DNA of 64,000 nt from Hemileia vastatrix. Taxonomy: Eukaryota > Basidiomycota > Pucciniomycetes > Pucciniales > Zaghouaniaceae. A program made the translations under genes and the position numbers. How positions within the stretch are numbered: position 1 is the stretch's first letter; every line of letters starts with the position of its first letter. Below are positions 10,991-22,837 of this stretch, one piece after another. The notes under the pieces were generated by a model. It searched no databases and was not told where the DNA came from. It saw only the letters and a list, made by a program, of their open reading frames with translations. The DNA lies in NCBI GenBank assembly GCA_030280995.1, contig JASXTE010000008.1:1755001-1819000 (forward strand), read 5' to 3'.

Positions 10991-12559
10991 TCAGGCCTGA
11001 CTCACTGTAAGAGGTATGAATAAGTCTTATCAGCATCACTAAGGTCTGAATACAACTAAACCAAGGTTAGGTATAATATTATACTATAAAATCCCACAAT
11101 ATTTATAACTTTGTTTATATTTTATAAACCAGCTACTGTTTATATATTAATATAAATCACTAAATTTACTGTTAATATACTATTTAAATACTGTGTATAT
11201 TTATTCCCATGTCTATTTATATACAATTTAAACCAGGCTCCAAACTAAAGCACATAAATAAGTTGCCAGGACTAGTAAGTTATTAATTCAATATATTAAT
11301 ATAATATAATACTTGTGATTCTGAAATACTTGCTTGGAATGCTCAACAAGTTGGGAACCAGGAATAAGATATCAATATTTATAATCTACTGAAAAATAGA
11401 GCTTACCTATTTAAGATAAAATATCAATAATATAATATTGAATTTATATTAAATGATAAGGAGAAACTAATAATTAGTATATTACCCTATTCAGTGGAGC
11501 TCACTAAATATAGCTTTAATAATATTTAATTATTAAGACTCAAGAGACTACAAAAGTAGTAAATTCAATAATACTAGAAGTATCAGGTTTAAGTTGTGGT
11601 AAAAACAGATGGTGATTTCTAAGGTAAATCACCTCCTTATATCTTATTTCATTCATACTATTTACATGTGTTTACTAATCCATGTTTAAGCAACCCTGTA
11701 TTCACTATATATGTACACCTAACTTCTTATCTGCTTGCATGAATATTGCTGCATTCATTCCTGCATCTTTATATGCTGGAATGAAAATTTCTGCATTTAT
11801 TACGGCTTATCTTTCAACCTGAATGTTTTTCCCTGCTTCCTTATTCCCCTGTATCTTTTTTTACCAGCATATTCCTGCTTCTGTATCTTTTTGGATTTTA
11901 CTTGCAGGATGTTCCAGCTTCCTTATCTTCTGCATCTCTGTTTCTGCATTGTTTTTGCTTCTATTCCTTAATTCAATCTTTTTTAACTATTTTTTCAGTT
12001 TTTTATTGTTCCTGTTCTGACAAAAAGAATGAAAAAGAAACAATAAAAGTAATTACCATGGGAAAGAAGGTGTGAATTTCTATCAATCTCCCCCACTTTA
12101 AATGGTTGGGAAATGGTTGTCTCTATGTTAGCAGAATGTTGAAGAATTATATGAAAATAGATTTAAATTTTTTTATTAAATATTGAACATAAATATACCC
12201 TGAATTATAGTCAGTTTGAGAAGAGTATAAAGACTTGTTTGAGAATCATTTTGAATTGGTTTAATTAAAGCTTAATAAATGAAGTCAATTTAAAAAAACT
12301 ATTTAAGACTCTAAGATAAATATCTAGCTTATTCATGGATAGTATTCATTATAAAGTAACCTCTTTAACAAAAGCCACATTATATAATAAACCTCTTGTC
12401 ACTTATAGGAACCTTGAACAAAAGGATAATTTTTTTTGTAAGAATTTGCATATCAAGAGCTCACCTGATGTATCTAGTAATGGAAACAATTTTTCAGAAT
12501 AGAAATGCTAATTGAAAAGGTGAAGAGTTTTAAAATAAAGACCAGTAAATCTATAAATT
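10991..12559. other. AT-rich sequence, nothing recognised
   Basis: No open frame with a recognisable domain, no RNA gene seen. A T/C-rich plus-strand stretch at 11735-12020 gives chance open frames rich in Phe, Leu and Cys. Confidence 0.5.
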
Positions 12560-14000
12560 TACATAGCATATATTGAATCAATTATTCAAAAATTCCTTCT
12601 CAGTAGTATAGGGTTATTAAGGTGTGCACTTATGCAGCTTGTATGACATGAGCTCTTCTTATAAAATTAATTTTTTTATATTTGCTACCATAAAATTGAA
12701 GTTTTCACAGAATTGGTATAAAATTTTGACTAATTGGAAAGTCTGTTTCTGAGAACAAAACTTTTAAAATGCTTAAATAATAGAATTTCGCACCAGTAAT
12801 ACATATATAATATAAATGATAAAATTTTTCTTATCAGTGAAATAAAGTACTTCAAGTGAAAAATTTGAATTTTTTTTAAATACTTCACTTTTATAGTTAG
12901 TTAATTTTCATGTGCCAAAGATATTAAAATGGCTCATTTCATATACAGTGCAAAAAGTTTCCACCTGAAAAATTGTCAGACATTATGAAATAAATTAAAA
13001 TTTATAAAATATACACAGACAACAATTTAATTCTATTTTAAATACCTTTTAAGATTTTCCCTCTCAAGATCTTACTGACTCTCATGTTAGAACTTTTAAA
13101 AATGTCTGGGTTTACTTCAATTTTATGGTTAAAAAAGAACCAAATATCATGTAAATTATAAAAATTCATGATTTTCATTCACAGTACCTAAAGTGTTTAC
13201 CTTAAGGATGGTCCTTTAATTAGAAGACACCTTTATAACGCATCAATAATACAGGGATTTTCCTATAATACCTGAATGATATGCATTATAAAAGTTTCCT
13301 TCTCAGAAACAGACCATTGCTCAGATAGACACCTTGGGTAATGTGTAACCAGATGTAATAAAATAATCTAACACATGCACTATTTTCTTTATTTAAACAT
13401 AAAATATAAGTTTTCCAGAATTTGTCAAAATTTTCCACATGAAGGAGAATTGGTTAATGAGAAGGACACTTCTATAATTCACATAATATAGGTATTATGT
13501 GTAATAAGTGTATTTATAAAAAAATAAATGTGTCCCTCTTAGAAACTGAATGTACTTCAGGTAAAAACTTTAGGAAAAGGGTATGAAATGAGCTCTTTTA
13601 ATAGCCTTGGTACTTAGAAATTGGCTAACCTTAAAATTAATGGTATCTCAGACTGGGTCAAAAATTTACACTTGAAGGATGGTTCAATTTTGAGTAGGAA
13701 ACTTTTATAATGCATATCATTTAGAAATCATACATTAACTGGTGTATCTTTGATGCATTATAAAAATTCTATTCTCAACATCAAACTGTCATTCATGAGG
13801 ACACCTTTGACCAATTCTGTGACACCTTAAATTTTATGATTAAGCAAAAAGCAAATACCTTGACCATTAGAAAATCTAAAGCCATCTTCTTACACAGTAT
13901 CTAAAGTGTCCAACTGAAAAATGGTCTGTTTTTCAGAAGGACACTTTTATAGTTTTAACCATCTATAGTTTAAAGGCTCTACCCTCACTTATATTTCTTG
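12560..14000. repeat. Degenerate array of dyad repeats, period near 245 bp
   Basis: Recurring pieces such as ACACTTTTATAATGCAT and its inverse ATGCATTATAAAAGT occur in facing pairs, for example 13229-13300 and 13700-13770. They are flanked by recurring TCTCAGAAACAGACCA-like and CACTTGAAGGATGGTC-like segments. Centres near 12770, 13010, 13255, 13500, 13745 and 13970 suggest an old satellite-like array or repeated subterminal DNA of a transposon. Spacing was judged by eye. Confidence 0.4.
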
Positions 14001-14512
14001 TAAGGCTGTCTTCCTCAGCATCTGCCAATTCTTGAAGAAAATGTTTCAAAATGTCTAGCAAGATACCACAGTTTCTTTTTACATGAACTAAAATATTAAT
14101 ACTGTATTAGAAATATGTTTTTCATCAAATTATTATTATTAAAGGTAAAAAAATATACCTGATTCATTTCGAAAATAAAATATAACTACCTCAAACAATA
14201 ATAATATAATGGAAAGCATATTATGAGAAAATAAATTTTTAAAATATATCATCAAGCCACAAGAATATATAAAATACAAAAATAAAATTATTTAAACAAA
14301 TTATAAATATAATGTTCTTACAAATATCCTTTAATTACTTAGATCAAAAGTTATAGCATTCTTCTGGATGAATTTGAAACACAATATCCAACTATTCCTC
14401 CTTTGCTGAGTGAGCCTTAATTTAGAACCTCCAAATTGTTTTTCAATTAGTTGTTTCAATTTATCCCAAGAGTTATCTTAACCCTCACTTAACACAGCTT
14501 CAAACCATAATA
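14001..14512. other. AT-rich sequence, nothing recognised
   Basis: No coding or RNA feature seen between the dyad array and element T2. Confidence 0.5.
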
Positions 14513-14775
14513 AATACTATGCAATATAGGGGGTGGACTTGCTAGCAAGTGCACAATCTGAACTCAGATGGAACTCAGATGGAACTCAGACTGAACTCAT
14601 ATTAAACCCATACTGAACTCTACTTGAACAACCACCTAAAACTGTTCTTCTGAGTGTTGTTTATCCCTGATTGTATGGTTGCTTTATCAGTAGCTCAATG
14701 TGTGTTCCATCTGTGGTGAGTTTGGGTCCAAGGTTGTGGACTTTCTAGCAAGTCCGCCCCCCATATTGTGTGGTG
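14513..14775. mobile_element. T2: 263-bp MITE sharing ends with T1
   Basis: The left end carries CAATATAGGGGGTGGACTTG, then CTAGCAAGTGCACAA. The right end, read inverted, gives CACCACACAATATGGGG followed by CGGACTTGCTAGAAAGTCC. Next to the left end are repeats of GATGGAACTCAGA, also seen at 8675-8690 in T1. Too short to code for a transposase; a typical miniature inverted-repeat element mobilised in trans. Confidence 0.65.
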
Positions 14776-17506
14776 TAATGAGGTTGAAAAACACAACAGT
14801 GAAGCTGTATTTAGAAAATTTATATAAATGATTGAATAACGTATTTTTATGAAGCTTTTATTTTTATAAGATTTAGTTTTTAAACACCCAGATCCCTGGT
14901 GATTAGACCTTTGAAATGGCACCCTATAATTTAATATTAATTTTGATGATTGAAATTGATTAATTGTTATTTAAAAGTGTTATATTCATAAGGGAATTAC
15001 AATTTTATAATTTGTTATGAAAAATAATTGATGATTGTTAAAATATGTGTTGTTGGTTTTGTGTTGTATGATCTCTATAATAGTTCTTAGATACTATCTA
15101 ATTTTGAGTCAAAAGGATTTATACACATAGTAAGTCATGTTTTCTACTTTCTCTAACAGGAGTATTCCAGAGCTCATGCAGAGTTCTTATGGGGCATGTA
15201 TGGAAATTTGGAGCTAGTACAGACTTGTGGACTCATTTAGAACCTTTAAAATACTAATAAAAATCTATAAAAATTATAGATGATAGAGATACCTCTCCTT
15301 ACTAATCCACTCTAATTTTTGTAGCCTGCGTAGCCTTTTTCACTTAGTAACTAATTATCAAAATTAAGAAAATTATGAAAAATCAAAAAGAATCAAAAAT
15401 ACTTTATAAAATTATTAAAAATAGCAGAAAAATAGTATAAATTCCAGAAAAAACCTCAAAGTTTCTTGAGACTCCTGAACTTATTTTCCATGCACTTTTA
15501 TACCAAAAATCATTCCCCAAAAATCTATTTTTATTATACTCAAGTGCCATACTAAAATTTAGACTACTAAATCCTCTCTCCAATGAAGAATGTCCTCATT
15601 CTTTTAAGTTTGAATAATTGATTCACCACGGAAAATCTATGGGTGAACTGCTAGCAATTCCCTATCCCAAGCTTTAAAGTCTCTCTTCATTATTCCAGGT
15701 TTATATACACTTTATAAAAATGAGTAAATTAGTGTTAGATTTACATTTATTCTCTGATTTTCTTAAAATGATCCTTATTTTATCTCAAGTTATGCATAAG
15801 TTGATCAACTATAACCATGAATATATCCTTCATTGAGCACACATTGAGCACATATTGATCCAACATAAGCTTTTGAATATACAATATGATTATCAATTTA
15901 AAGGATGAAAATTTTTCCTTAACATACTTAAGCTTTAATTTGAATCCAAAAGATAAACCATTAAATTATGAAAGTAAATTTAATTTACAATAATGGTATC
16001 TTTTACTACATAATTGCAACAATTGAGAAATCTAGAAAAAATTTTTGATCACAAATATTAATAACCATAGGGATTGAAATAACCAATGCCATTCCCATTT
16101 TCAAATTTTAAAAAGAATATAGTCACTTCTCATTTCAAATCTATTAAGTCTTTGTAAAACTAAATTTTGTATAATTTTTTTAACTAAAATATAAGACCTA
16201 AAGGCTATTGAAAATAAAATCTTCAGTTACTCAATTAAAAGAAATATTTATATTTAAATAAAAATAAAAATATTCCTTAAAGTGTATAACTTGAAAGGTT
16301 GTTATGGAAATTAATATGCAAGTTTTCCTATTTAAATATTTAATTCTTATATAAATCACTTTCACAAATTTTGGTATGAGTACATGTGAAATAGTAACTT
16401 CATTTAAAAGTGGAAACCAATATAATGATAACAATAATAACTAAATTTATTTCAATTCAATATTTATCTGTAAAAAATTTTGAAAGTAATATTTTATTCA
16501 TCTTCTTAAGCATCTCTTCCTCCTTCTCTTCCCATCTAATTTTTAATAGGGGGTCTCAAACTTGAACAAATATTCCTGGTGGATTTCATTTGAAAACTTA
16601 CACATAAACACACCATGAAACATGGCTTTTTTGGTACCTGAAATCTCAAACATGTGGTCAAATATGTCCTGCTTTAATGAAAATTTTCCAACCACAGCTC
16701 AGCCCACCAATAAAAAGATCCTCACAATTCATTACATATCACATCTCTTCCCTCCCACTTTTTTGATACAAATTTTTACACACTGTGCCCCAGTAAGTTT
16801 TCCACTTTTAATTCCTTTCTTTATCAACAATTCCTGATCAAATTTCTATCCTCAAAACTCAGTCATCATGCCAATAACACTACAAAATTGTCAGCACAAC
16901 CATATTAAATCCTTTTTTCATGCTCTCAAAATGATCAAGTTGCATGTAATTACCACTTGCTTTTGTTATTTTATTTTTTCATATTTAATTTTATTTTGCA
17001 TTTTAACTGAAAGCATATTTTTTCACTTCCTTATTTATTTTCATTCATCATCACAACATGAAGTTGTATATTTCCAGAAATTGCATAATTTTTTATTCTT
17101 TCTGTTTTTCAATGATCCCTCATATACTTTTATTCATCTTCTCTAACTTCTTTCAATATTCTTCTATTTCTTTTATACATCACTTCCTGAACTTCAATCT
17201 GGTCCTTTTACATCTTTGAAGACATCTCATCAGGTAAGTCATTCTCCCCCCATCTTTTTTTCAACTTTAACTGATGTTCTTTTTCTGAATTTGTGTTTTT
17301 ATAGTTTCTATTTCTTTTTTTGTTTTCTAAAATCACAATTCCTTTTTTAAGAAGGTTCTCCATAAGCCTGGCTCTCATATCCACCAAGCATCATCTGATT
17401 TGGCTCACTGGTTGTTGAGATATTTATCATTCACTTGGCTCAAATTTCCATAAACTTTATTTTAATCTTCTCAAGTAGGTCTTACTCTGGAACAAATATA
17501 ATATGT
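14776..17506. other. AT-rich sequence left of element A, nothing recognised
   Basis: About 2.7 kb with no recognisable gene, RNA or repeat unit. Open frames at 16231-16434 and 16622-17146 lack domain features and look like chance. The sequence may be an older, unrecognisable transposon remnant. Confidence 0.45.
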
Positions 17507-18470
17507 TGTATAAAATCTTAAAGTACTATCTATAGGCCTTGAACAAGGGAGTTGGAATTAAACTGGAGAGAAAAACCCTGTCCCTTTGAGAATTAACAGG
17601 TGAGATTTATTTGCTACAGCAAATTAGGGACTTTTACAATACCCCTTCCAACACACTTCCTGACTGCCTAAAAATTCAAGAAAGTAGCCTAGATAAACCA
17701 CAGACCAAATTAAACCTGAAATGCTGAAAGATCCACACCCAAAACCAAAACACTGTGCACTTGTTGAACAGAAAACAGCAATAATACTTGATCCAGGTTG
17801 CAAAGCCAAACCAGAGAAACCAGTTTCTAACGTTTAATTAAATGAAGGACTAACCTTGCAACAAACACAGCCAATTGTAGCTAAAAACAGTGAGAACTGA
17901 GTGAGAAACAATGATATAAATACCAGAAGGTTTTAGGATAATTAAAGTTGCCCCAAACTGTCTTATTCAGTATGCACACACAGACCACCATCTAAAAAAT
18001 CCATGCACAGAAATAAATTTGGCGCTTTTGACAGCCAAATTGAATAAAAACCCTCTAGAAAAATTTCCAGCCTTCTATAACTGAGGCAGGAAGACCTCCC
18101 CAAAGCCAGAAAACCACCAAAAACCTCCAATAATGCCCAAAATACTTAGAAAAATCCACCACAACTTCCAAAAAACTTAAAACACAAAATTAAGCTATGA
18201 CAACCGTGTGACATAAAATATAGAGCCAAATTATCTCTACTTAATTTTACTAAGCACTTAACCCTAATACTTAAGGTTAGCCTGTAAAACACAAAAATCA
18301 AAATTAAACAGCTATCTTTTAGAAATGAAAAATGGGGAAATGACCCCTTAAAGCTTGGAATGTGAAAAATATCAACAAGACATCAAATATAGAGAAGAAT
18401 TGAGGCTATTTAATGGTAGTACCTAAATACCCATAGTCGCAAAATTCACTGAATAAAACCAAAATAACCC
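17507..18470 (-). repeat. 3' LTR of element A
   Basis: Matches the sequence starting at 63201 (shared blocks CTATAGGCCTTGA and CAGGTGAGATTTATTTG). By alignment with that copy the plus-strand start is 17507 (TGTATAAAATC against TGTAGACACTC). The right boundary near 18470 is approximate: it is placed by the pyrimidine-rich stretch that would be the inverted polypurine tract. The two copies are strongly diverged. Confidence 0.7.
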
Positions 18471-18626
18471 CTAATTCTTCCACCAATGTCAGTTAAGACA
18501 TACAAAAGCCACTCCAAACATACCAACAAAGGCCTATGCCAATGTTTGAAGACCAAATCAAGAATATCCACATTCTCTCTCATCACATTCAACATGTTCA
18601 GCTTTCTTTAAAAATCTGCCTCTGAA

Positions 18627-19232
18627 ATGTGCCCTTGCCCATACTGCATTGACATAAATCTGATATGTGCCATCACACCATCAACTCATCCATACAGGGC
18701 CTCCTGTGATTTCTTCCAATCCATAAATAATACTTGATACAGACCTGGTCCATTATAATCTTCAAAAACTTCACCTCCACCTCAACCTGCTCCATCTTCC
18801 ACCAGCACCAAAATATCCAGGACATCCATCCTGATACCCAGATTAGTCAGCAAACTAAACCCTTCAAAGAAGAGTTCCAAAACCACTACAGCAACAACTT
18901 CCACCATTCTTGGTCAATCTGATGGCAAAAAAAACTTTTATTCCTCATTCTATTTTTAAAACTGATGACATCTCAGTTCCTCTATCTTCTTCCAGTAATG
19001 GTGAAAATGTAGGATCCATTGAACCACCAACACCTAACCACTTACCCACCATTAAGGCCAAGTTCCAGCAACACTCCTCTGAACAAAAACACCTTCTACT
19101 AAGCTACTTCCAATCCACTCATGCTAGAAATCCACAGGACCTTGAGAAAAGGGTGGACCTCATCCTTTAGTTCAGAGAAAATGATGAACACTTTGTTTCA
19201 TCTCTTGATTCTCTTCTGCCACTTGACTCTTG
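18627..19232 (+). pseudogene. A antisense zinc-cluster gene, decayed
   Basis: Opposite in strand to A's gag-pol, starting just inside the 3' LTR. From the ATG at 18627 the frame gives CPYC at 18636 and then C-X2-C-X6-C-X12-C-X2-F-X6-stop, ending with TGA 18735-18737. This is the same spacing as in C, with Cys five now Phe and Cys six a stop. The following segment (PAPSSTSTKISRTS) resembles C's PDPSTSKKRSKIPV. Further on, 19080-19170 reads KHLLLSYFQSTHARNPQDL, matching C's exon 2 (KRKMLAYFQETPANNHEDL). Frame changes between the parts and several stops show that it is dead. An intron probably lay between them but cannot be placed. Confidence 0.65.
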
Positions 19233-19299
19233 ATTGAACTTTTTGACTTAGAAATGAAAAATTCTTGACCACTCTCCGGATTTCCTGAATGTAGCCAGC
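19233..19299. other. Short spacer in A 3' region
   Basis: No feature seen; leads from the antisense gene remnant into the hairpin-motif array. Confidence 0.4.
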
Positions 19300-19740
19300 C
19301 ATAAGAAAATCCTCAGTCTACAGTCTTGGGGGACTTATCCTCAGTTTAAAGTCTTTGGGGAATAACAACCCTAATTATTACTCTTGGGGGACTAAAATCC
19401 CTCATTTTATAGTCTTGGGGGACTCAAAAATTAAATCATAAAGTCAGAACCAGAGATCAAACCATTAAACACCAAAGAAATGAACTAAAATTCTGGGGTA
19501 ACTGTTCTACAGAGCAGTAAGCTCATCAGTTACCACCAGACTTGCCTTAAATAAGTTCAGATACTACCCTTTTGGATGCCCTCTTTCAGAAATACACCAG
19601 CACCACATTCTCAGTTTATATTCCTGAAGGACTCAACCATAAAGCCATCCTCAGTTTATAGTCTTGGGGGACTATACCTTTTTTCAGTTTAAAGTCTTGA
19701 TGAACTTCCCATAGTGTTCATTTTTAAGTCTTGATCTACT
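19300..19740 (-). repeat. Hairpin-motif array in A 3' region
   Basis: About seven copies of AGTTTAAAGTCTTGGGGGAC and variants on the plus strand. Their complement, GTCCCCCAAGACTTTAAACT, is the same motif that forms the arrays at 43334-44033 and 54985-55684 in element C. A hairpin H1 copy (19495-19537) lies in the middle. Confidence 0.7.
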
Positions 19741-19754
19741 TTCCACACTTTGCA

Positions 19755-19762
19755 TATATATA
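19755..19762 (+). promoter_or_regulatory. TATA box before a plus-strand gene inside A
   Basis: GCATATATATACAGAGCC, then a pyrimidine-rich stretch typical of fungal core promoters (19800-19890), then ATGGCTAGATC at 19894. Looks like a genuine promoter arrangement. Confidence 0.45.
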
Positions 19763-19893
19763 CAGAGCCAATTCCATGCATAATACTCTGCAAACAACCT
19801 ACTGAACTTCCACTTTCTCTTCATCATCTACTCATCACTAATTAAAATTTTCTTCTTATCTCTTTTCCCTTCATTTTTGTCTCATCACAGATC

Positions 19894-20925
19894 ATGGCTA
19901 GATCTCCTACTTTTGACACAGATCTTCCTTGCTTCACTGCTCCAAAGGACTATGCTTTCAAACAGCGTATCCACCTGTGCAGACCTTCCACTTTTGCTCT
20001 TTCAACTCCTGAGACCAAACTCTACAACAGGGCCTATGATTCCCGCAACTCCAAAAGGAAAAAATGTGGCAGAGACCACAATTATCCTATACCTCAATCT
20101 TCATCTTCACATAAATATATCTCCATATCCCCTACTAGATTCTTAGAGCTTGGTCCTGCTTTTTCCTCTTTATCTTCAGCTCCATCCAGAAGATCCCACC
20201 ACTCAGTCCCCAGAAAACTCTCCAAAAGAACAGCTTTATCCTCCCATAAAACAGCCTTTATCTCTGCAATTTCAGCTCAAACAGCTTCAAAAGCAGCTCC
20301 CAGGCTGATAGACCATGTGCAGGCGGCCTGCCCACCTCTATAGGAAGCAAAAATAAGGCTCAAAACCTTCAAAATCAGCAAGAAAACAGCCATATTCCTC
20401 CAGCAAACACCAAAAACACCATTTCTAGTGCTCCTAGAGAAATGCACTAAAAATTTACTTTTTCAAAAATTACCAAAAATTACAAAACTTCTAGAAGCCC
20501 TGCCAGAGGACCCCAAGAAGACACCATAGCACCAAACACTTCTCCAAGACAAAATTCTCCCTCTCAACAAAGAAGAAGCAACTACACCTCTCCTCATCCA
20601 GCCAATTATTTATCCGACAGTTCAATTTTTTCCAGAACTTTATCTAGAAGATCCCAATCAGCTTCTAGGTCACCTTCTCCTCCTCCATGCTACAACAACA
20701 CTGGTACTCCACCACCAGTACCCAACCAAACTGAAACAAGCAACAATATTAACAACAATAACAACAGACCTACTTCTCAAACTAGGCCACAGGAACATCC
20801 TCATCCTAGTTCATATTCTCAAAACTATTTAGAAGATGACCAAGAAAATCTATACCACCATCTGTTTGATCCTCCTCCTACTGTTCAAACATGTTTAAAG
20901 CCTTTTCAATTCATGGGCCATTGAA
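19894..20925 (+). pseudogene. Unknown Ser/Pro-rich protein gene inside A, antisense to it
   Basis: The ATG at 19894 opens 149 codons (MARSPTFDTDLPCFTAPKDY...), ending at 20343. Open frame then continues one base back (from about 20250 to 20925) with a Ser, Pro, Arg and Asn-rich sequence (RSQSASRSPSPPPCYNN, then NNINNNNNRP) broken by one TAA at about 20450. The change of frame and the TAA suggest a damaged gene of about 340 codons. I recognise no domain. Element C has nothing here, so this is extra cargo of A or an older insertion within it. A gag-like basic protein of another element is an alternative. Confidence 0.4.
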
Positions 20926-21267
20926 TTACTTTAAAAAGAACCTGAGCAAGCAATTATTTGATGACAACTGTAAGATGTCTAGTATAATTAAGGACACCTT
21001 CCAACACTCTATCCCAGCCTCTTCAACTTCTACACAAAAATTACCTTCAAATCCAGTTTCTGACCATTACAATCCCTACACTGTCTCCAGCTGAATACAC
21101 CACAAGGAACACAGATCTTCCTCCAAACCTAATAAGAAAAAGAATGCCAACATAATCTGGACCAACTGTCTGAAGATTCTTCTTTCAGACATTAATAAAG
21201 AAAAGAAATTAATAATTCACTAAATAGAGAAAACAATAATAATTAGCAGATATATAAAAATGTATGT
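20926..21267. other. Region after the unknown gene
   Basis: Another open frame (20891-21094) on the plus strand may be a displaced C-terminal part of the same damaged gene (FKKNLSKQLFDDNCKMS). Nothing else is recognised. Confidence 0.3.
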
Positions 21268-21660
21268 TTTATTTTTATTTTTATTTTTATTTTTATTTTT
21301 ATTTTTATTTTTATTTTTATTTTTATTTTTATTTTTATTTTTATTTTTATTTTTATTTTTATTTTTATTTTTATTTTTATTTTTATTTTTATTTTTATTT
21401 TTATTTTTATTTTTATTTTTATTTTTATTTTTATTTTTATTTTTATTTTTATTTTTATTTTTATTTTTATTTTTATTTTTATTTTTATTTTTATTTTTAT
21501 TTTTATTTTTATTTTTATTTTTATTTTTATTTTTATTTTTATTTTTATTTTTATTTTTATTTTTATTTTTATTTTTATTTTTATTTTTATTTTTATTTTT
21601 ATTTTTATTTTTATTTTTATTTTTATTTTTATTTTTATTTTTATTTTTTATTTTTATTTT
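21268..21660. repeat. (ATTTTT)n hexamer microsatellite
   Basis: About 64 near-perfect units; only the last few are irregular. Read on A's own strand it is (AAAAAT)n, at the same place in the 3' region where C has a similar but shorter AAAAAT-rich tract (42970-43178). Open frames across it (Leu-Phe or Tyr-Phe repeats) are artefacts. Confidence 0.95.
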
Positions 21661-21799
21661 TTTTCTAAATATTGCTATTTAAAACTACTAAAATACTAAT
21701 AAAAACTTGAAAAGAATTAAACAAAATTTCTCAAAAAATATAAGAGCTGAGAAATAAAAAGGAAATGAATAATAAAAAGATTAAAAAACAATAATTACA

Positions 21800-22740
21800 A
21801 ATTGTATCACTCAGCCAATTGATGAGCTGATCCTATGATACCTTACCCACTTCTAAGTGCACTTTGATGTGGATACACCTTTAAATAATTTTTAAATGAT
21901 TTGAGATAGAATTAACTTAAGAATAAGAATATAAAGTTAAATTAAAATGAATATAAATAAAAGTAAATAATAAAAAAGAAATAAAGATAAAAAAGAAAAT
22001 AACATTGCCCGTCCAATTGAAGAGCCTTTTCCCACAATGCTTGCTACATCCAGGTGACCCTGATATGCTGACACCATATAATTAAATTTTGTGATTTTCC
22101 CTTCTTTATATCCAATTAACTCCCATAAAAATTAAAAGAAAAATTTAAAAAGAAATTAATATAAAACTAATATCTACAAAACCATAGACACAAAAATCAT
22201 GCAAAGAAAAAGAAAAAGTCCAGCTACCTAAAAAGTCCAGTCCTAGGAAATGAACACCAAGTGGGCTCCCTCCAATAAGTAAAAATGATGGGAGACCACC
22301 AGTGATCAACCACCAATCCAAATAAACCAAAGAAGCCAGTCCCAAGCCAGTTTAAAGTAATAGTAAAATTTAAACCTGAATAACCAAAACCAGCACTAGG
22401 ATTCAACAAGGTCAAAAAAATACTTGAAACAGACATTATGGGGTAATTTTTCAACAGAGCAGCCTGCTCATTAGTTAACCCCACACTTGCCAAAATAAAA
22501 TCTAGAAGCCCCCCTGGGTAACTTCTAACAAAAACACAACATCCAACACAATAAAGCAAAAACAATAAGCATGAAGAGTCCAGCACTTGAAGACAAAAAC
22601 AACTTACAGTTTAAATTCATAGAGCACTAAAACCTGTGAAGAGAAACCAATACTAGGTTTCAGCCAAATTAAGTGAAAAGGTTGGAAACAGAAAATCTGG
22701 GGTAACTGTTCTACAGATCAGCCAGCTCATCAGTTACTCC
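21800..22740 (-). other. Conserved structured 3' noncoding region of A
   Basis: Contains hairpin modules shared with element C: H3-like at 21847-21872, H2-like at 22250-22312, and H1 copies at 22440-22482 and 22699-22740. The same order of modules (H1, H2, H3 reading along the element) occurs in C at 42377-42786. A has at least one duplicated H1. No coding sequence seen. Confidence 0.55.
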
Positions 22741-22837
22741 TACACTTTCAAAAAAAATCTAGAAGCCTCACCCATAGGCACCTTCTAAGAAACAGGTTTC
22801 CAACAAACAGATTCACAGCATCACCAAAATTAAAAAT

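Noticed and set aside
14776..17506. Possible host gene left of element A
   Set aside because: Open frames are short, AT-driven and without motifs or paired splice sites that I could support.
21260..21682. Open frames of 134-140 codons made of Leu-Phe or Tyr-Phe repeats
   Set aside because: They only read through the (ATTTTT)n microsatellite.
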